From Veillonella magna DSM 19857 (GTDB lineage: Bacteria > Bacillota > Negativicutes > Veillonellales > Veillonellaceae), in the NCBI RefSeq assembly GCF_000428745.1, contig NZ_AUAN01000006.1, positions 54,141 through 118,140 of the forward strand: 64,000 bases of DNA. Reading direction: 5' to 3'. A program made the position numbers and the translations under genes. Shown here piece by piece: positions 33,023-41,489 of this stretch. The notes under the pieces were generated by a model, which saw nothing but the letters and a program-made list of their open reading frames with translations, was not told the DNA's origin and ran no database searches. Numbering within the stretch: the stretch's first letter is position 1; each line of letters starts with the position of its first letter.

Positions 33023-34558
33023 ATGAGCGAGGAGAGCCGTGTGTATGTAGCCATTGATTTAAAATCATTTTATGCATCCGTGGAGTGTCGAGAGCGTGGA
33101 TTGTCACCGCTTTCGACGCATTTGGTGGTTGCCGATGAAGCGCGCACATCAAAGACGATTTGTCTTGCCGTGTCGCCGTCACTGAAGGCGTACGGGATTC
33201 CGGGACGACCGCGCTTGTTCGAGGTGGAACAGGCGGTGCAGCAGATTAACACGAAGCGGCGGTTATGCTTGCGACGGCAATCCTTTGTAGGTGCGTCCTG
33301 CCAAGTAGAGGTGCTGGCCCGAAATCCTCGGTTGTCGTTGGACTTTATTCGCGCAGTGCCGCGCATGGCGCTGTACATTACCTATAGTGAAGCTATTTAT
33401 CGCATTTACTTGCGTTACATTGCGCCGGAGGATATTCATGTGTATTCCATTGACGAAGTGTTTATCGATGCTACGGCGTATTGCAAACTCTATGGTGTGA
33501 CGGCGCGTCAATTGGTGGCGCGCTTGCTTCGCACGATTGAGAAAGAAGTGGGCATTACGGCTACGGCCGGCATTGGTACCAATTTATATTTGGCTAAAAT
33601 TGCCATGGATATTGTGGCTAAGCATTTACCGGCGGACAGTGAAGGACTGCGCATTGCTACCTTGGATGAAATGAGCTATCGGCGGCTCTTGTGGAATCAT
33701 ACGCCGTTAACGGATTTTTGGCGCGTTGGTAAGGGCTACGCCCGTGCCCTGTCCGGGGTAGGCATTCACACCATGGGAGACATTGCGCGTTGCTCTATCG
33801 GCAAGGCGAGTCAGTGGTATAATCCATGGCTGCTTTACAAGCTGTTCGGTGTGCAAGCGGAGCTTCTCATGGATCATGCTTGGGGGCGTGAAAGTTGCAC
33901 GATGGCAGATATTAAATCGTATCGCCCGAAGGGGCATAGCAAGGTGTCGGGGCAGGTACTTCATCGCCCGTACAGTACGGCGGAGGCGGCTACGGTGGTG
34001 CGCGAAATGGCGGACGAGCTGGCGTTGGATTTGGCGGAACAGAGGATGTATGCTCATACCTTGGTGCTTCATGTCGGTTACGATGTGAGTAACAGTGAGC
34101 AAGCGGCAGCGCGTATCGGTTATACGGGACCGTGGAAAACGGATAGCTACGGACGATGCAAACCGGCGTCGGTGAGAGGCACGCACCAATTCTTGATGCC
34201 TACCAACGACAGCACCTGTTTGGCCGATGCGGCGTGTGCAGTCTTTGAACGCATTGTAACGCCGGGGTTATGGGTGCGGCGGATTACGGTCGGTGCCAAT
34301 GAAGGCGATACGGATCACGGAAAGAGAAAGGCAAGCGAGAACAAAGGACAGAGCCTGTGGGATTTTAGTGAGGCTGGGATGGAAATGACTACGACCGGTA
34401 CGGCGGAACGCACGATGGAAAAGCGTGCGAAATTGCAGCAGGCAGTGCTTACCATTCGGCGCCGTTTCGGTAAGGACGGTATCATTAAAGGCGTAAGTCT
34501 GCAAGAGGAAGCCACCGGTCGCGATCGACATCGTCAAATCGGTGGTCATCGCGCATAG
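33023..34558 (+). CDS. Y-family DNA polymerase (UvrX/ImpB-MucB type)
   Basis: 511 residues. Y-family catalytic motifs are VYVAIDLKSFYASVECRERG (first Asp, with Phe-Tyr in place of the sugar gate FF/FY), HVYSIDEVFIDAT (second Asp and Glu) and GITATAGIGTNLYLAKIAMD; the little-finger region follows from about 290. The lack of a C-terminal beta-clamp motif was not tested. These enzymes copy damaged DNA. It is followed by a YolD-like gene, the pairing known from Bacillus UvrX operons. AAAGGGG lies upstream of the start. Confidence 0.9.
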   Translation: MSEESRVYVAIDLKSFYASVECRERGLSPLSTHLVVADEARTSKTICLAVSPSLKAYGIPGRPRLFEVEQAVQQINTKRRLCLRRQSFVGASCQVEVLARNPRLSLDFIRAVPRMALYITYSEAIYRIYLRYIAPEDIHVYSIDEVFIDATAYCKLYGVTARQLVARLLRTIEKEVGITATAGIGTNLYLAKIAMDIVAKHLPADSEGLRIATLDEMSYRRLLWNHTPLTDFWRVGKGYARALSGVGIHTMGDIARCSIGKASQWYNPWLLYKLFGVQAELLMDHAWGRESCTMADIKSYRPKGHSKVSGQVLHRPYSTAEAATVVREMADELALDLAEQRMYAHTLVLHVGYDVSNSEQAAARIGYTGPWKTDSYGRCKPASVRGTHQFLMPTNDSTCLADAACAVFERIVTPGLWVRRITVGANEGDTDHGKRKASENKGQSLWDFSEAGMEMTTTGTAERTMEKRAKLQQAVLTIRRRFGKDGIIKGVSLQEEATGRDRHRQIGGHRA

Positions 34559-34651
34559 TCGATACCATGTCGTGGCGGCTTACAAGTCTTACAAGGATAC
34601 GAATATGATAGCGCAGCATACCAGGAACATTGCTTGGCAGAGGATAGGCAA

Positions 34652-35173
34652 ATGACATCAGAAAAAGTAAAGGAAAAAGAAACGGGAAGAGAAAGGAAGA
34701 AAGAAAATAAACAAGAGAAGGGAAACGAAAAGCAAGTTATCTACACGGGCTATGAGGACCTTATCGATCAAGCGGCACCGCCGCAGTATGTGCGCCCGCG
34801 CATGCAACGACAACAGCGGGCAGCCCAGTTCATGCCCTTTGCCGCCTTGGTAGGTCATGAAGAGGCGTTGGCATTAGAACGGGAAGTTACTGAAGAATGG
34901 CAGGAGCAAAGTGAAGACATACTGCATGACTTAGATGCGGTGGTCCGTGATATAGAAGCGGCCCTTAGTCGGGGGGATACGCCGGTCGTGCAAATCACTT
35001 ACTTCGCACCGCATCCGCAAAAGGCCGGTGGGCATTATGCGACACAATGTCTTACAGTGAGTAAACTGGATTCGTGGCAGCGAGTCGTATATGGTTATGC
35101 AGATAATGATAGAGAAGACAGGCGGCAGATTTCTTTTGATCGGATAACATCACTGCGCATCCAATCACCATAA
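34652..35173 (+). CDS. YolD-like protein, partner of the Y-family polymerase
   Basis: 173 residues from ATG 34652 (AGAGG 8 nt upstream). The N-terminal 30 residues are nearly all Lys/Glu. The core RPRMQRQQRAAQFMPFAALVGHEEAL matches the RPRM...RAAQFxPFAAL motif of the YolD-like family, which co-occurs with UvrX/ImpB-type polymerases. Function in translesion synthesis is not defined. About 90 bp downstream of the polymerase on the same strand. Confidence 0.75.
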   Translation: MTSEKVKEKETGRERKKENKQEKGNEKQVIYTGYEDLIDQAAPPQYVRPRMQRQQRAAQFMPFAALVGHEEALALEREVTEEWQEQSEDILHDLDAVVRDIEAALSRGDTPVVQITYFAPHPQKAGGHYATQCLTVSKLDSWQRVVYGYADNDREDRRQISFDRITSLRIQSP

Positions 35174-35212
35174 CATAGCGCAAGTATTGCAAAGATAGCA
35201 TATACTCCTCTA

Positions 35213-35241
35213 TTGACATTGGCAGGTCACAAATTTATAAT
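35213..35241 (+). promoter_or_regulatory. Promoter of the Zn/Cd P-type ATPase
   Basis: Near-perfect: TTGACA (35213-35218), 17-bp spacer, TATAAT (35236-35241). Confidence 0.8.
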
Positions 35242-35261
35242 GAAGACAAAAAGACAAATAC

Positions 35262-35281
35262 ATATGAATGATTGTTCATAT
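35262..35281. promoter_or_regulatory. ArsR/SmtB (CzrA/CadC-type) operator
   Basis: ATATGAA-TGATTG-TTCATAT is a perfect 7-6-7 inverted repeat about 13 nt downstream of the predicted start point. It matches the TGAA-N6-TTCA core of zinc/cadmium-sensing ArsR-family operators. No ArsR gene is adjacent, so the repressor must be encoded elsewhere. Confidence 0.7.
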
Positions 35282-35357
35282 ATTAAAATGAAATGAGAGT
35301 ACATGATAATCAATACCGCTAAGTGAGTGAGCGGTAGGTGTTAGAGAGGTAACAGGT

Positions 35358-37451
35358 ATGGAACATATTTATGTGCTAAAAAATCTTACATGTGCTAATT
35401 GTGCCGCTAAAATAGAAGATCGGATTCGCGCCTTGCCGGATGTGGAGGCAGCGGATTTTGCCATCGGAACGCAGCAACTGCGCGTGCGCGGCCGTCAGGT
35501 GGATACGCCGGTGTTTAAAGATACGGTGCAGGCAATTTGCGATGCTACGGAGGACGGCGTTGTGGTGGAGCCTTTCGTACGGACTCCGAAGGGGAGCGAA
35601 GAAGAGGAGCATCATTACGACAGCAGCTTGACAGCCATTATCATCGGTGCCATTGTCATGGCGGTGACGGGCTTTACCGATTGGATTCCGGAAACGGCGG
35701 AGCGCATTGTGCTGGTACTGACATATTTGTTATTGGGATGGCGCGTTCTGTGGGGCGCCGTTAAAAATATTGTAGGCGGACAGATTTTTGACGAAAACTT
35801 CCTCATGGCCATTGCGACAATAGGGGCTATGGCTATCGGCGAATATCCGGAAGCCGCCGGTGTTATGCTGTTCTTTCAGATTGGCAGCTATTTTGAAGAA
35901 CACGCTACCGAACGCAGTCGCTCGGCTATTATGGAAGCCGTGGACATGCGGCCGGAAGAGGTACGCCTTGTCAATGCGGATGGCAGCGTAACCGTTACGG
36001 CACCGGATACAGTGCGAATCGGCGATTTGGTAGAAGTACGCGCCGGCGATCGAATTCCTTTGGACGGCACGGTAGTAGAGGGGGAAACGCGTATCGACAC
36101 GGCACCGGTAACCGGTGAACCGGTACCGATCAGCGCCGGTCCCGGCACGGCCATATTGTCCGGTTGCGTTAACGAATCGGGACGCATTGTGGTGCGCGTC
36201 GATAAAGAGCTGAGCGAGTCCATGGTAACGCGCATCCTTGATGCGGTGGAACATGCGGCAGCCAGCAAGCCACGCATTGATCGGTTTATTACGCGATTCG
36301 CCCGTATCTATACGCCTATCGTGGTGGCCTTGGCCGTATTGACGGCTGTGATTCCGTCCCTTATTACGGGGCAATGGGAGTATTGGATTTATACGGCGTT
36401 AACCTTTTTGGTTATCAGCTGTCCTTGTGCGTTGGTACTTAGCGTGCCGTTGGCGTTCTTTGCCGGTATCGGCCGCGCTTCGAAGGAGGGCATTCTTTTT
36501 AAAGGCGGTGCATCCATCGAAGCGATGCGTGCCATTACTGCCGTCGCGCTGGATAAAACGGGAACGGTAACCACCGGTCGCTTTGCGGTACAATCCGTGG
36601 AAGGCACCAAGGCATGGGATGAGTTGACTGTGCTTCGTTATGCAGCGTCACTGGAAGCAAGCTCTACACATCCCATTGCGCTCAGTATTTCCGAAGAAGC
36701 AAAGGCACGTCACATACAGGCGCAGCCGGTAGAAAATCTTCAAGAACTTTCCGGTCGCGGTATGGTGGGCACTGTGGAAGGCAAACGCATCCTTCTCGGC
36801 AATCGTCGTCTTCTTGATGAAGAAGGAATTACCGGGTATCCTCAAGCGCCCTCGGCCTATGGTAGCGAAGTGCTTATGGCTGTAGACGGTAGCTATGCGG
36901 GGCGCATCAGCATTGCGGACAGTCTCAAGGAAGATACGGTGGAAGCCGTAGCCGGTTTGCGTCGCCGCGGTTTGGAAACGGTTATGCTCACCGGGGATAA
37001 TTGGGAAAGCGCTAATTATATTGCCAACGAAGCAGGCATTCAAACGGTGCGGGCAGAATTATTGCCGGAGGATAAGCTGCAAGAAATGGCGCAGCTTCGC
37101 CGTGAGTTCGGTCCCGTTATGTTTGTAGGCGACGGCATTAACGATGCGCCGGTACTGGCCGGTGCCGATGTGGGCGGTGCCATGGGAACCGGTGCGGATG
37201 CGGCCATCGAAGCGGCCGATGTAGTATACATGCGTCCCGGCATCGGATCCGTGTTGAAATCGTTCAGCATTGCTTCGTCTACCTTGTCCATTGCTTGGCA
37301 AAACGTAGTGATTGCGCTGGGCATTAAAATTGCCATCATGATTCTTGGTCTCGTAGGCTATGCCAATATGTGGCTCGCCGTATTTGCGGATACCGGCGTG
37401 TCTATGATTTGTATTTTAAATTCCATTCGCATTTTGTATAAGAAAGCATAA
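35358..37451 (+). CDS. Heavy-metal P-type ATPase (ZntA/CadA-like Zn2+/Cd2+/Pb2+ exporter)
   Basis: 697 residues. An N-terminal HMA domain carries TCANCAAKIE. Transmembrane CPC is in FLVISCPCALVLSVPLAFF; the phosphorylation site is ALDKTGTVTTGRF; HP-type loop SSTHPIALSISEEA, MLTGDNWESANYIANEAGI and FVGDGINDAPVLAGADVGGAMGTGADAAIEAADVV complete the ATPase. It pumps divalent soft metals out of the cytoplasm. Control by a metal-sensing ArsR protein is suggested by the operator at 35262-35281. Monocistronic, with a terminator at 37458-37520. Confidence 0.93.
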   Translation: MEHIYVLKNLTCANCAAKIEDRIRALPDVEAADFAIGTQQLRVRGRQVDTPVFKDTVQAICDATEDGVVVEPFVRTPKGSEEEEHHYDSSLTAIIIGAIVMAVTGFTDWIPETAERIVLVLTYLLLGWRVLWGAVKNIVGGQIFDENFLMAIATIGAMAIGEYPEAAGVMLFFQIGSYFEEHATERSRSAIMEAVDMRPEEVRLVNADGSVTVTAPDTVRIGDLVEVRAGDRIPLDGTVVEGETRIDTAPVTGEPVPISAGPGTAILSGCVNESGRIVVRVDKELSESMVTRILDAVEHAAASKPRIDRFITRFARIYTPIVVALAVLTAVIPSLITGQWEYWIYTALTFLVISCPCALVLSVPLAFFAGIGRASKEGILFKGGASIEAMRAITAVALDKTGTVTTGRFAVQSVEGTKAWDELTVLRYAASLEASSTHPIALSISEEAKARHIQAQPVENLQELSGRGMVGTVEGKRILLGNRRLLDEEGITGYPQAPSAYGSEVLMAVDGSYAGRISIADSLKEDTVEAVAGLRRRGLETVMLTGDNWESANYIANEAGIQTVRAELLPEDKLQEMAQLRREFGPVMFVGDGINDAPVLAGADVGGAMGTGADAAIEAADVVYMRPGIGSVLKSFSIASSTLSIAWQNVVIALGIKIAIMILGLVGYANMWLAVFADTGVSMICILNSIRILYKKA

Positions 37452-37457
37452 GTAACG

Positions 37458-37520
37458 AAGCGTCTTGTTCGTGAATCGTCGCAGCCGTATGTGCAGCGAT
37501 AAGCGGGCAAGACGCTTTTT
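37458..37520 (+). terminator. Terminator of the P-type ATPase gene
   Basis: AAGCGTCTTG pairs with CAAGACGCTT, followed by TTT; a 40-nt insert sits inside the stem. Confidence 0.75.
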
Positions 37521-37582
37521 ATGTACTGGTCATGCAAGATGGCTACGGTGTACAATAGACACAAGATTAGGTAGGAAGTGTG

Positions 37583-37626
37583 CACGAATTATCGGCGGGA
37601 TTTACTTGGCCACCAAACAGGCTGAA
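37583..37626 (+). pseudogene. Relic of an EamA-family transporter 3' end
   Basis: The frame reads RIIGGIYLATKQA and then TGA, matching the end of the intact gene downstream (IIISGIYLATQTKVKG). DNA identity is high over CGGGATTTACTTGGC. It probably marks an earlier duplication or loss of a paralogous gene just upstream of the surviving one. Confidence 0.5.
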
Positions 37627-37651
37627 TGCGTTGGCAATATAAGGAGGCTTT

Positions 37652-38548
37652 ATGTCGGATAAAAAGGTATACGGTTTGATGATATTGACGACGCTCTTTT
37701 GGTCGGGCGCGTTTATTGCAGGCAAGCTGGCCATGATAGAATTCACGGCCCCTACATTGACATGCGTTCGCTTTTTAATTGCTTTGCCTTTTATTTTTTG
37801 TGTACTGAAAGTCATGGACAAGGACGCGTGGTGGCCTACGAAGCAGCAGTGGTTACCCATTCTCTTTGTGGGCACCATTGGCACCTTTGCATATCACATT
37901 TTATTTTTTCTCAGCGTAAAATACACATCTGCCGGCAATGCGGCGCTTATCGGTGCCACCATGCCCGGCGTGACAATGCTCTTGACGGTTATCGGCTTGA
38001 AGGAACGCACCAATGCGCGGCAGCTGTTGGGGATTGCCCTCGCCTTTGTCGGCGTCATTACGGTTATCACTAACGGTAACCTTGCTATGCTGCAACAATT
38101 ACAGCTAAACTTCGGCGATGCCATGATGTTTTGCGCCGTGCTCAGCATTTCCCTGTACACGATTTTCAATCGGTTGTTTATGATGAAGTATACTATCAGT
38201 CCGTACAAGATGACGGCGTTCACCTTCCTCGTGTGTACGGTGGAAGCATCGCCGTGGGCGATTAGGGATGCGCTGAACGGAACACTGCAAGCAGTGACTC
38301 TCGGCGGTTGGTTGTCGGTGACCTACATGGCGGTGTTTGCATCCGTCATGGGCTATTTGTTTCAACTCATTGCGGTGCGTGAAATAGGACCGACGCGCTC
38401 GGCGGTGTTTAATAATTTAATTCCCGTATTTACGCTAACCTTGGCGGCTCTTATTTTGGGGGAACCCATCAGTCTGTATAAAGCGGTGGCAGTAGTGATT
38501 ATTATCAGCGGGATTTACTTGGCTACGCAGACAAAGGTGAAAGGCTGA
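37652..38548 (+). CDS. EamA/DMT family transporter
   Basis: 298 residues with ten predicted membrane helices and two EamA repeats: LTTLFWSGAFIAGKLAMIEFTAPTLTCVRFLIALP in the first and AVLSISLYTIFNRLFMMKY...GPTRSAVFNNLIPVFTLTLAALILGEPIS in the second. Members export amino acids, metabolites or drugs; the substrate is unknown here. AGGAGG precedes the ATG. A relic of the 3' end of a similar gene lies immediately upstream. Confidence 0.88.
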   Translation: MSDKKVYGLMILTTLFWSGAFIAGKLAMIEFTAPTLTCVRFLIALPFIFCVLKVMDKDAWWPTKQQWLPILFVGTIGTFAYHILFFLSVKYTSAGNAALIGATMPGVTMLLTVIGLKERTNARQLLGIALAFVGVITVITNGNLAMLQQLQLNFGDAMMFCAVLSISLYTIFNRLFMMKYTISPYKMTAFTFLVCTVEASPWAIRDALNGTLQAVTLGGWLSVTYMAVFASVMGYLFQLIAVREIGPTRSAVFNNLIPVFTLTLAALILGEPISLYKAVAVVIIISGIYLATQTKVKG

Positions 38549-38717
38549 GCCATGGCCGGAAATATACATAACAAATGGAATAGAGACGGTGAACAGAAAA
38601 CACATGTGAAGGAATGGAAATAAGCGCGGCAGGTCTAATAAACCGGCGGTTTTAGCTTGACTTAGCGGATACTCTTCGATAAGATAAAATGTGGAATTAA
38701 TGTCTAGGAGGTGACCT

Positions 38718-39674
38718 ATGCTCACGGTATATAAGCACGCAGAAGGAGAATTATTCTCGGATACAACAGTTGCGGATGCGACAAAAGGTTCATGGATCAA
38801 TCTGGTGAATCCTGACCCCGATGAGCTGGCTCTCGTCAATATTATGACGGAAATTCCGACAGACGTATTAAAGACGGCGTTAGATATGGAAGAACGTTCG
38901 CACGTGGAAATTGAAGAAAACTATTTGTTTGTCGTTATCAATATTCCGGCCTTGCGCGGCACTGATAGCTATGACACGGTACCGCTGGGGATTTTCTTGA
39001 CACCGGACTTCTTTATTACGGTTTGTTTGGAAGAATCGGATGTGCTCTATCCGTTTTTGAATAATCAGATAGCCACATTCTACACCTATAAGAAGACGCG
39101 CTTCCTGTTTCAGATTATGTATCGTACGGCTACGTTGTTCCTGCGTTACTTGCAACAAATCAATCGCCGCACCGATGATATTGAAATACAGCTTCGCCAC
39201 ACGACGAAGAACAAGGACTTTTTCCAGCTTTTGGAATTACAGAAATCCATGACGTACTTTACGTCCGCGTTAAAAACGAACGGTACCGTAATGGAACGCA
39301 TTTTACGTATTCGCCGTCATGACGATGTGCGTCATGTCCTCAAGATGTATGAAGAGGACGAGGATTTGTTGGAAGATGTTATTATCGAAAACAAGCAGGC
39401 TATCGAAATGGTTGAAATGTACTCTAACATTTTGATGAACATGATGAATGCATTCAGTTCGATTATTTCCAACAATTTGAACATGGTCATGAAGCTTCTT
39501 GCGGCAGTGACGATTATCTTGGCAGTACCTACGGCGATCTTTAGCTTGTGGGGTGTCAACGTGCCGGTGCCGTTTACGGAATACGGACTGGACGGATTCC
39601 TCGATGTGTTGGGCATTGCCGGCGTGGCTACCTTGGTGGTAGGCGTGTTGCTTTGGAAGAATGATTTCTTATAA
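38718..39674 (+). CDS. CorA-like divalent cation channel with a GVN motif
   Basis: 318 residues. The long N-terminal cytoplasmic domain and two C-terminal membrane helices are typical: helix 1 VMKLLAAVTIILAVPTAIFSLWGVNVPVPF, helix 2 ...VATLVVGVLLWKNDF. The signature normally reads Gly-Met-Asn; here it is Gly-Val-Asn. Overall it belongs to the CorA superfamily, which carries Mg2+, Co2+ or Ni2+ (or Zn2+ efflux in ZntB). AGGAGG lies upstream. Its 3' end has a nested-hairpin terminator. Confidence 0.87.
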   Translation: MLTVYKHAEGELFSDTTVADATKGSWINLVNPDPDELALVNIMTEIPTDVLKTALDMEERSHVEIEENYLFVVINIPALRGTDSYDTVPLGIFLTPDFFITVCLEESDVLYPFLNNQIATFYTYKKTRFLFQIMYRTATLFLRYLQQINRRTDDIEIQLRHTTKNKDFFQLLELQKSMTYFTSALKTNGTVMERILRIRRHDDVRHVLKMYEEDEDLLEDVIIENKQAIEMVEMYSNILMNMMNAFSSIISNNLNMVMKLLAAVTIILAVPTAIFSLWGVNVPVPFTEYGLDGFLDVLGIAGVATLVVGVLLWKNDFL

Positions 39675-39682
39675 ATAATAAG

Positions 39683-39750
39683 AAGGCAGTTATAGTTGTT
39701 TGCGGGACCGGTCTTGCGAAGGCCCGCTTCACAACTATAACTGCCTTTTT
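39683..39750 (+). terminator. Nested-hairpin terminator of the CorA gene
   Basis: The 17-bp outer stem AAGGCAGTTATAGTTGT (39683-39699) pairs with ACAACTATAACTGCCTT (39731-39747), followed by T residues. The inner stem GCGGGaCC/GGCCCGC encloses the conserved loop GGTCTTGCGAA (39710-39720). Confidence 0.85.
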
Positions 39751-39751
39751 T

Positions 39752-40069
39752 TGCTTTATACGATGGGGCCGGTTTGGGAAAAGCCCTCTGCATAGCTATG
39801 ATAGCGCATTCGTATGTAATTGTTTACTCAGGTAGATAACTGCCTTTTTGTTTTATATGAATGGGGACTGAGGAGGCGAAGGCCCGCTTCACAACTATAA
39901 CTGCCTTTTTTGTTTTATACGATGGGGCCGGTTGGGAAAAAGCCTACTGCATAGCTATGACAGCGCATTCGTATGTAGTTGTTTACTCAGGTAGATAACT
40001 GTCTTTTTGTTTTATATGAATGGGGACTGGGGAGATGAAGGCCCGCTGCAAAGCTATGATGGCTTCTTT
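39752..40069. repeat. Tandem duplication (159-bp period) next to the CorA terminator
   Basis: Two copies, 39752-39910 and 39911-40069. Each contains TATACGATGGGGCCGGTT, GCATAGCTATGA, GCGCATTCGTATGTA and a GAAGGCCCGCT segment that repeats the 3' half of the CorA terminator. The second copy has diverged further. No ORF. Confidence 0.8.
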
Positions 40070-40138
40070 TTTGCTAAAATTATTAGAACTATTCTTGCTG
40101 AACTGAACCCAAAATGTTAGACACATTTGGGCAAGATA

Positions 40139-40357
40139 TTAGGTACCTAACAAGGATTGAATTCTGTACTGAACAGGACTCAGTCCTTTTAGTTTGCCCT
40201 TGATCCTATAATGATTGTAATAATAGATATATTTCTCTAATTCCTTATGGAACTCCTTGAGACTCTCAAACTCTCGAAGGTATAGTAGCTCAGATTTTAG
40301 TAAGCCAAAGAAGTTCTCCGTAACTGCATTGTTCAGGCAGTTGCCCTTTCTCGACAC
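40139..40357 (-). pseudogene. IS3-family transposase orfB, C-terminal remnant
   Basis: 72 codons ending the DDE domain ([21 protein letters not shown], then [19 protein letters not shown]). The final catalytic Glu lies in the NAVTENFFG context typical of IS150-type transposases. The two catalytic Asp regions are missing. A short 5' piece of orfB survives at about 40375-40440. Confidence 0.85.
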
Positions 40358-40434
40358 AATACTTGTCCGGTCGCTGTATTTGTTTCAGATAGTAGTAATA
40401 GGTGCTTCTTGGGACTCCTGCTACATATAGCAGA

Positions 40435-40779
40435 TCATGGAGCGGATACTTCCGCCCCCTCTTCATAATATTGGCGCTCCCATTTAGCTACCGCCGAAGT
40501 ACTTGGAATGCAAAAGTGATGTGCTGTTTCATTTAATGACATATTGTTTGCATGCATATATTCTATAACATAAATCTTGAACTCACTACTATAACTTCCT
40601 GAAGTTTTGAACAAACCTTCCGCTCCATGGAGTTCATATCTATGAACCCATCCTTTAACTATTGAATGATGAATGCCATATTTCTTTCCAATTCTTTTAA
40701 AGCCGCCAAATTGACTTGAAAGATATTCAGAAATAATTTTGAGTCTAAACTCATTTGAATACTTTCTTTTTCTTGACAT
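40435..40779 (-). CDS. IS3-family transposase orfA (helix-turn-helix protein)
   Basis: 114 residues with two helix-turn-helix segments (RLKIISEYLSSQFGGFKRIGKKYGIHHSIVKGWVHRYE and MSLNETAHHFCIPSTSAVAKWERQY), typical of IS150-type orfA. It normally makes the DNA-binding part of the OrfAB transposase by frameshifting. With orfB deleted it could at most bind the ends. Confidence 0.85.
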   Translation of the reverse strand: MSRKRKYSNEFRLKIISEYLSSQFGGFKRIGKKYGIHHSIVKGWVHRYELHGAEGLFKTSGSYSSEFKIYVIEYMHANNMSLNETAHHFCIPSTSAVAKWERQYYEEGAEVSAP

Positions 40780-40859
40780 AACAAAACCCCTTTCGTTAGA
40801 TTTTGTCTAACGAAAGGGGTTCAGTTCATTGCAGGGCGTTTTTTGATTCTGTATTTGTC

Positions 40860-41368
40860 TTATATGGTTGAATATACTGGACAGATAAATCTTACTTCAG
40901 AATATAGAGTAGGATATACATCACTTAATGGACGTTGCCAATGGGGATCTGAGTGACAACTATATGTTATTCCATAAGGACTATTTATGGAAGATATTAT
41001 TCCTGAGTGGGACCATTTTGATTCGTTCGCAGACCAGAATTGTATTATATCTCCGGGCTGCACTTCAGTGCTACTCCATTTTATAATTGCTATGGGATCT
41101 AGTGACAGGCTACTGCTATTGGTCATATAGTCACAAAAGCATCCGTATCGACCCAACTAGGGGTATTAGCGATAAATCCTGGATGTGATTCTATGTAAGC
41201 TACTCCACCGTGCCATTCTGGAGTCATTGGAATACCTCCGGCATTCCAACATTGAGAGATAAAATTGGTGCAGTCATTGCTGTAATGATGGAAAAGAGGA
41301 TTAAAACTATTCCAGTATTCGTGTGCGTATTCTAAGGCTTTCGATCTGTTTAGGGTTGCTATAGGCAT
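40860..41368 (-). pseudogene. Putative amidase-domain protein (Amidase_6-like), frameshifted
   Basis: ATG 41368 has an AAAGGAGGT site. The first frame gives RSKALEYAHEYWNSFNP, then HHYSNDCTNFISQCWNAGG (the nucleophile Cys region of Amidase_6/CHAP-like domains) and SWVDTDAF, then hits a stop. The remainder (CDYMTNSSSLSL, GDIIQFW, WSHSGIISS with the catalytic-type His) continues in another frame. Adding one T to the TTTT run at about 41137 restores a 169-residue protein. No signal peptide is visible. It may be a pseudogene, a phase-variable gene or a sequencing slip. Confidence 0.72.
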
Positions 41369-41489
41369 TGTTTTACCTCCTTTGGGAATAGAAAATAAGA
41401 TGAGTAAATTATTTATCGATAAATATTGATTTCATCATATTCTTATTTTATGACTATATAATGAAATGAGATGAAAAGGAGGTGAAATT

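Larger units (their letters stand above)
40098..40828 (-). mobile_element. IS3-family (IS150-like) insertion sequence with internal deletion
   Basis: Terminal inverted repeats begin TGAACTGAACCC on both ends (left 40098, right ending 40828) and extend imperfectly to GTTAGACA. The 4-bp target duplication TTGC is present at 40094-40097 and 40829-40832. Inside, the orfA reading frame is intact, but orfB jumps from its beginning ([17 protein letters not shown]) to its last 72 codons, so most of the DDE integrase is gone. The element cannot move by itself. Confidence 0.9.
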
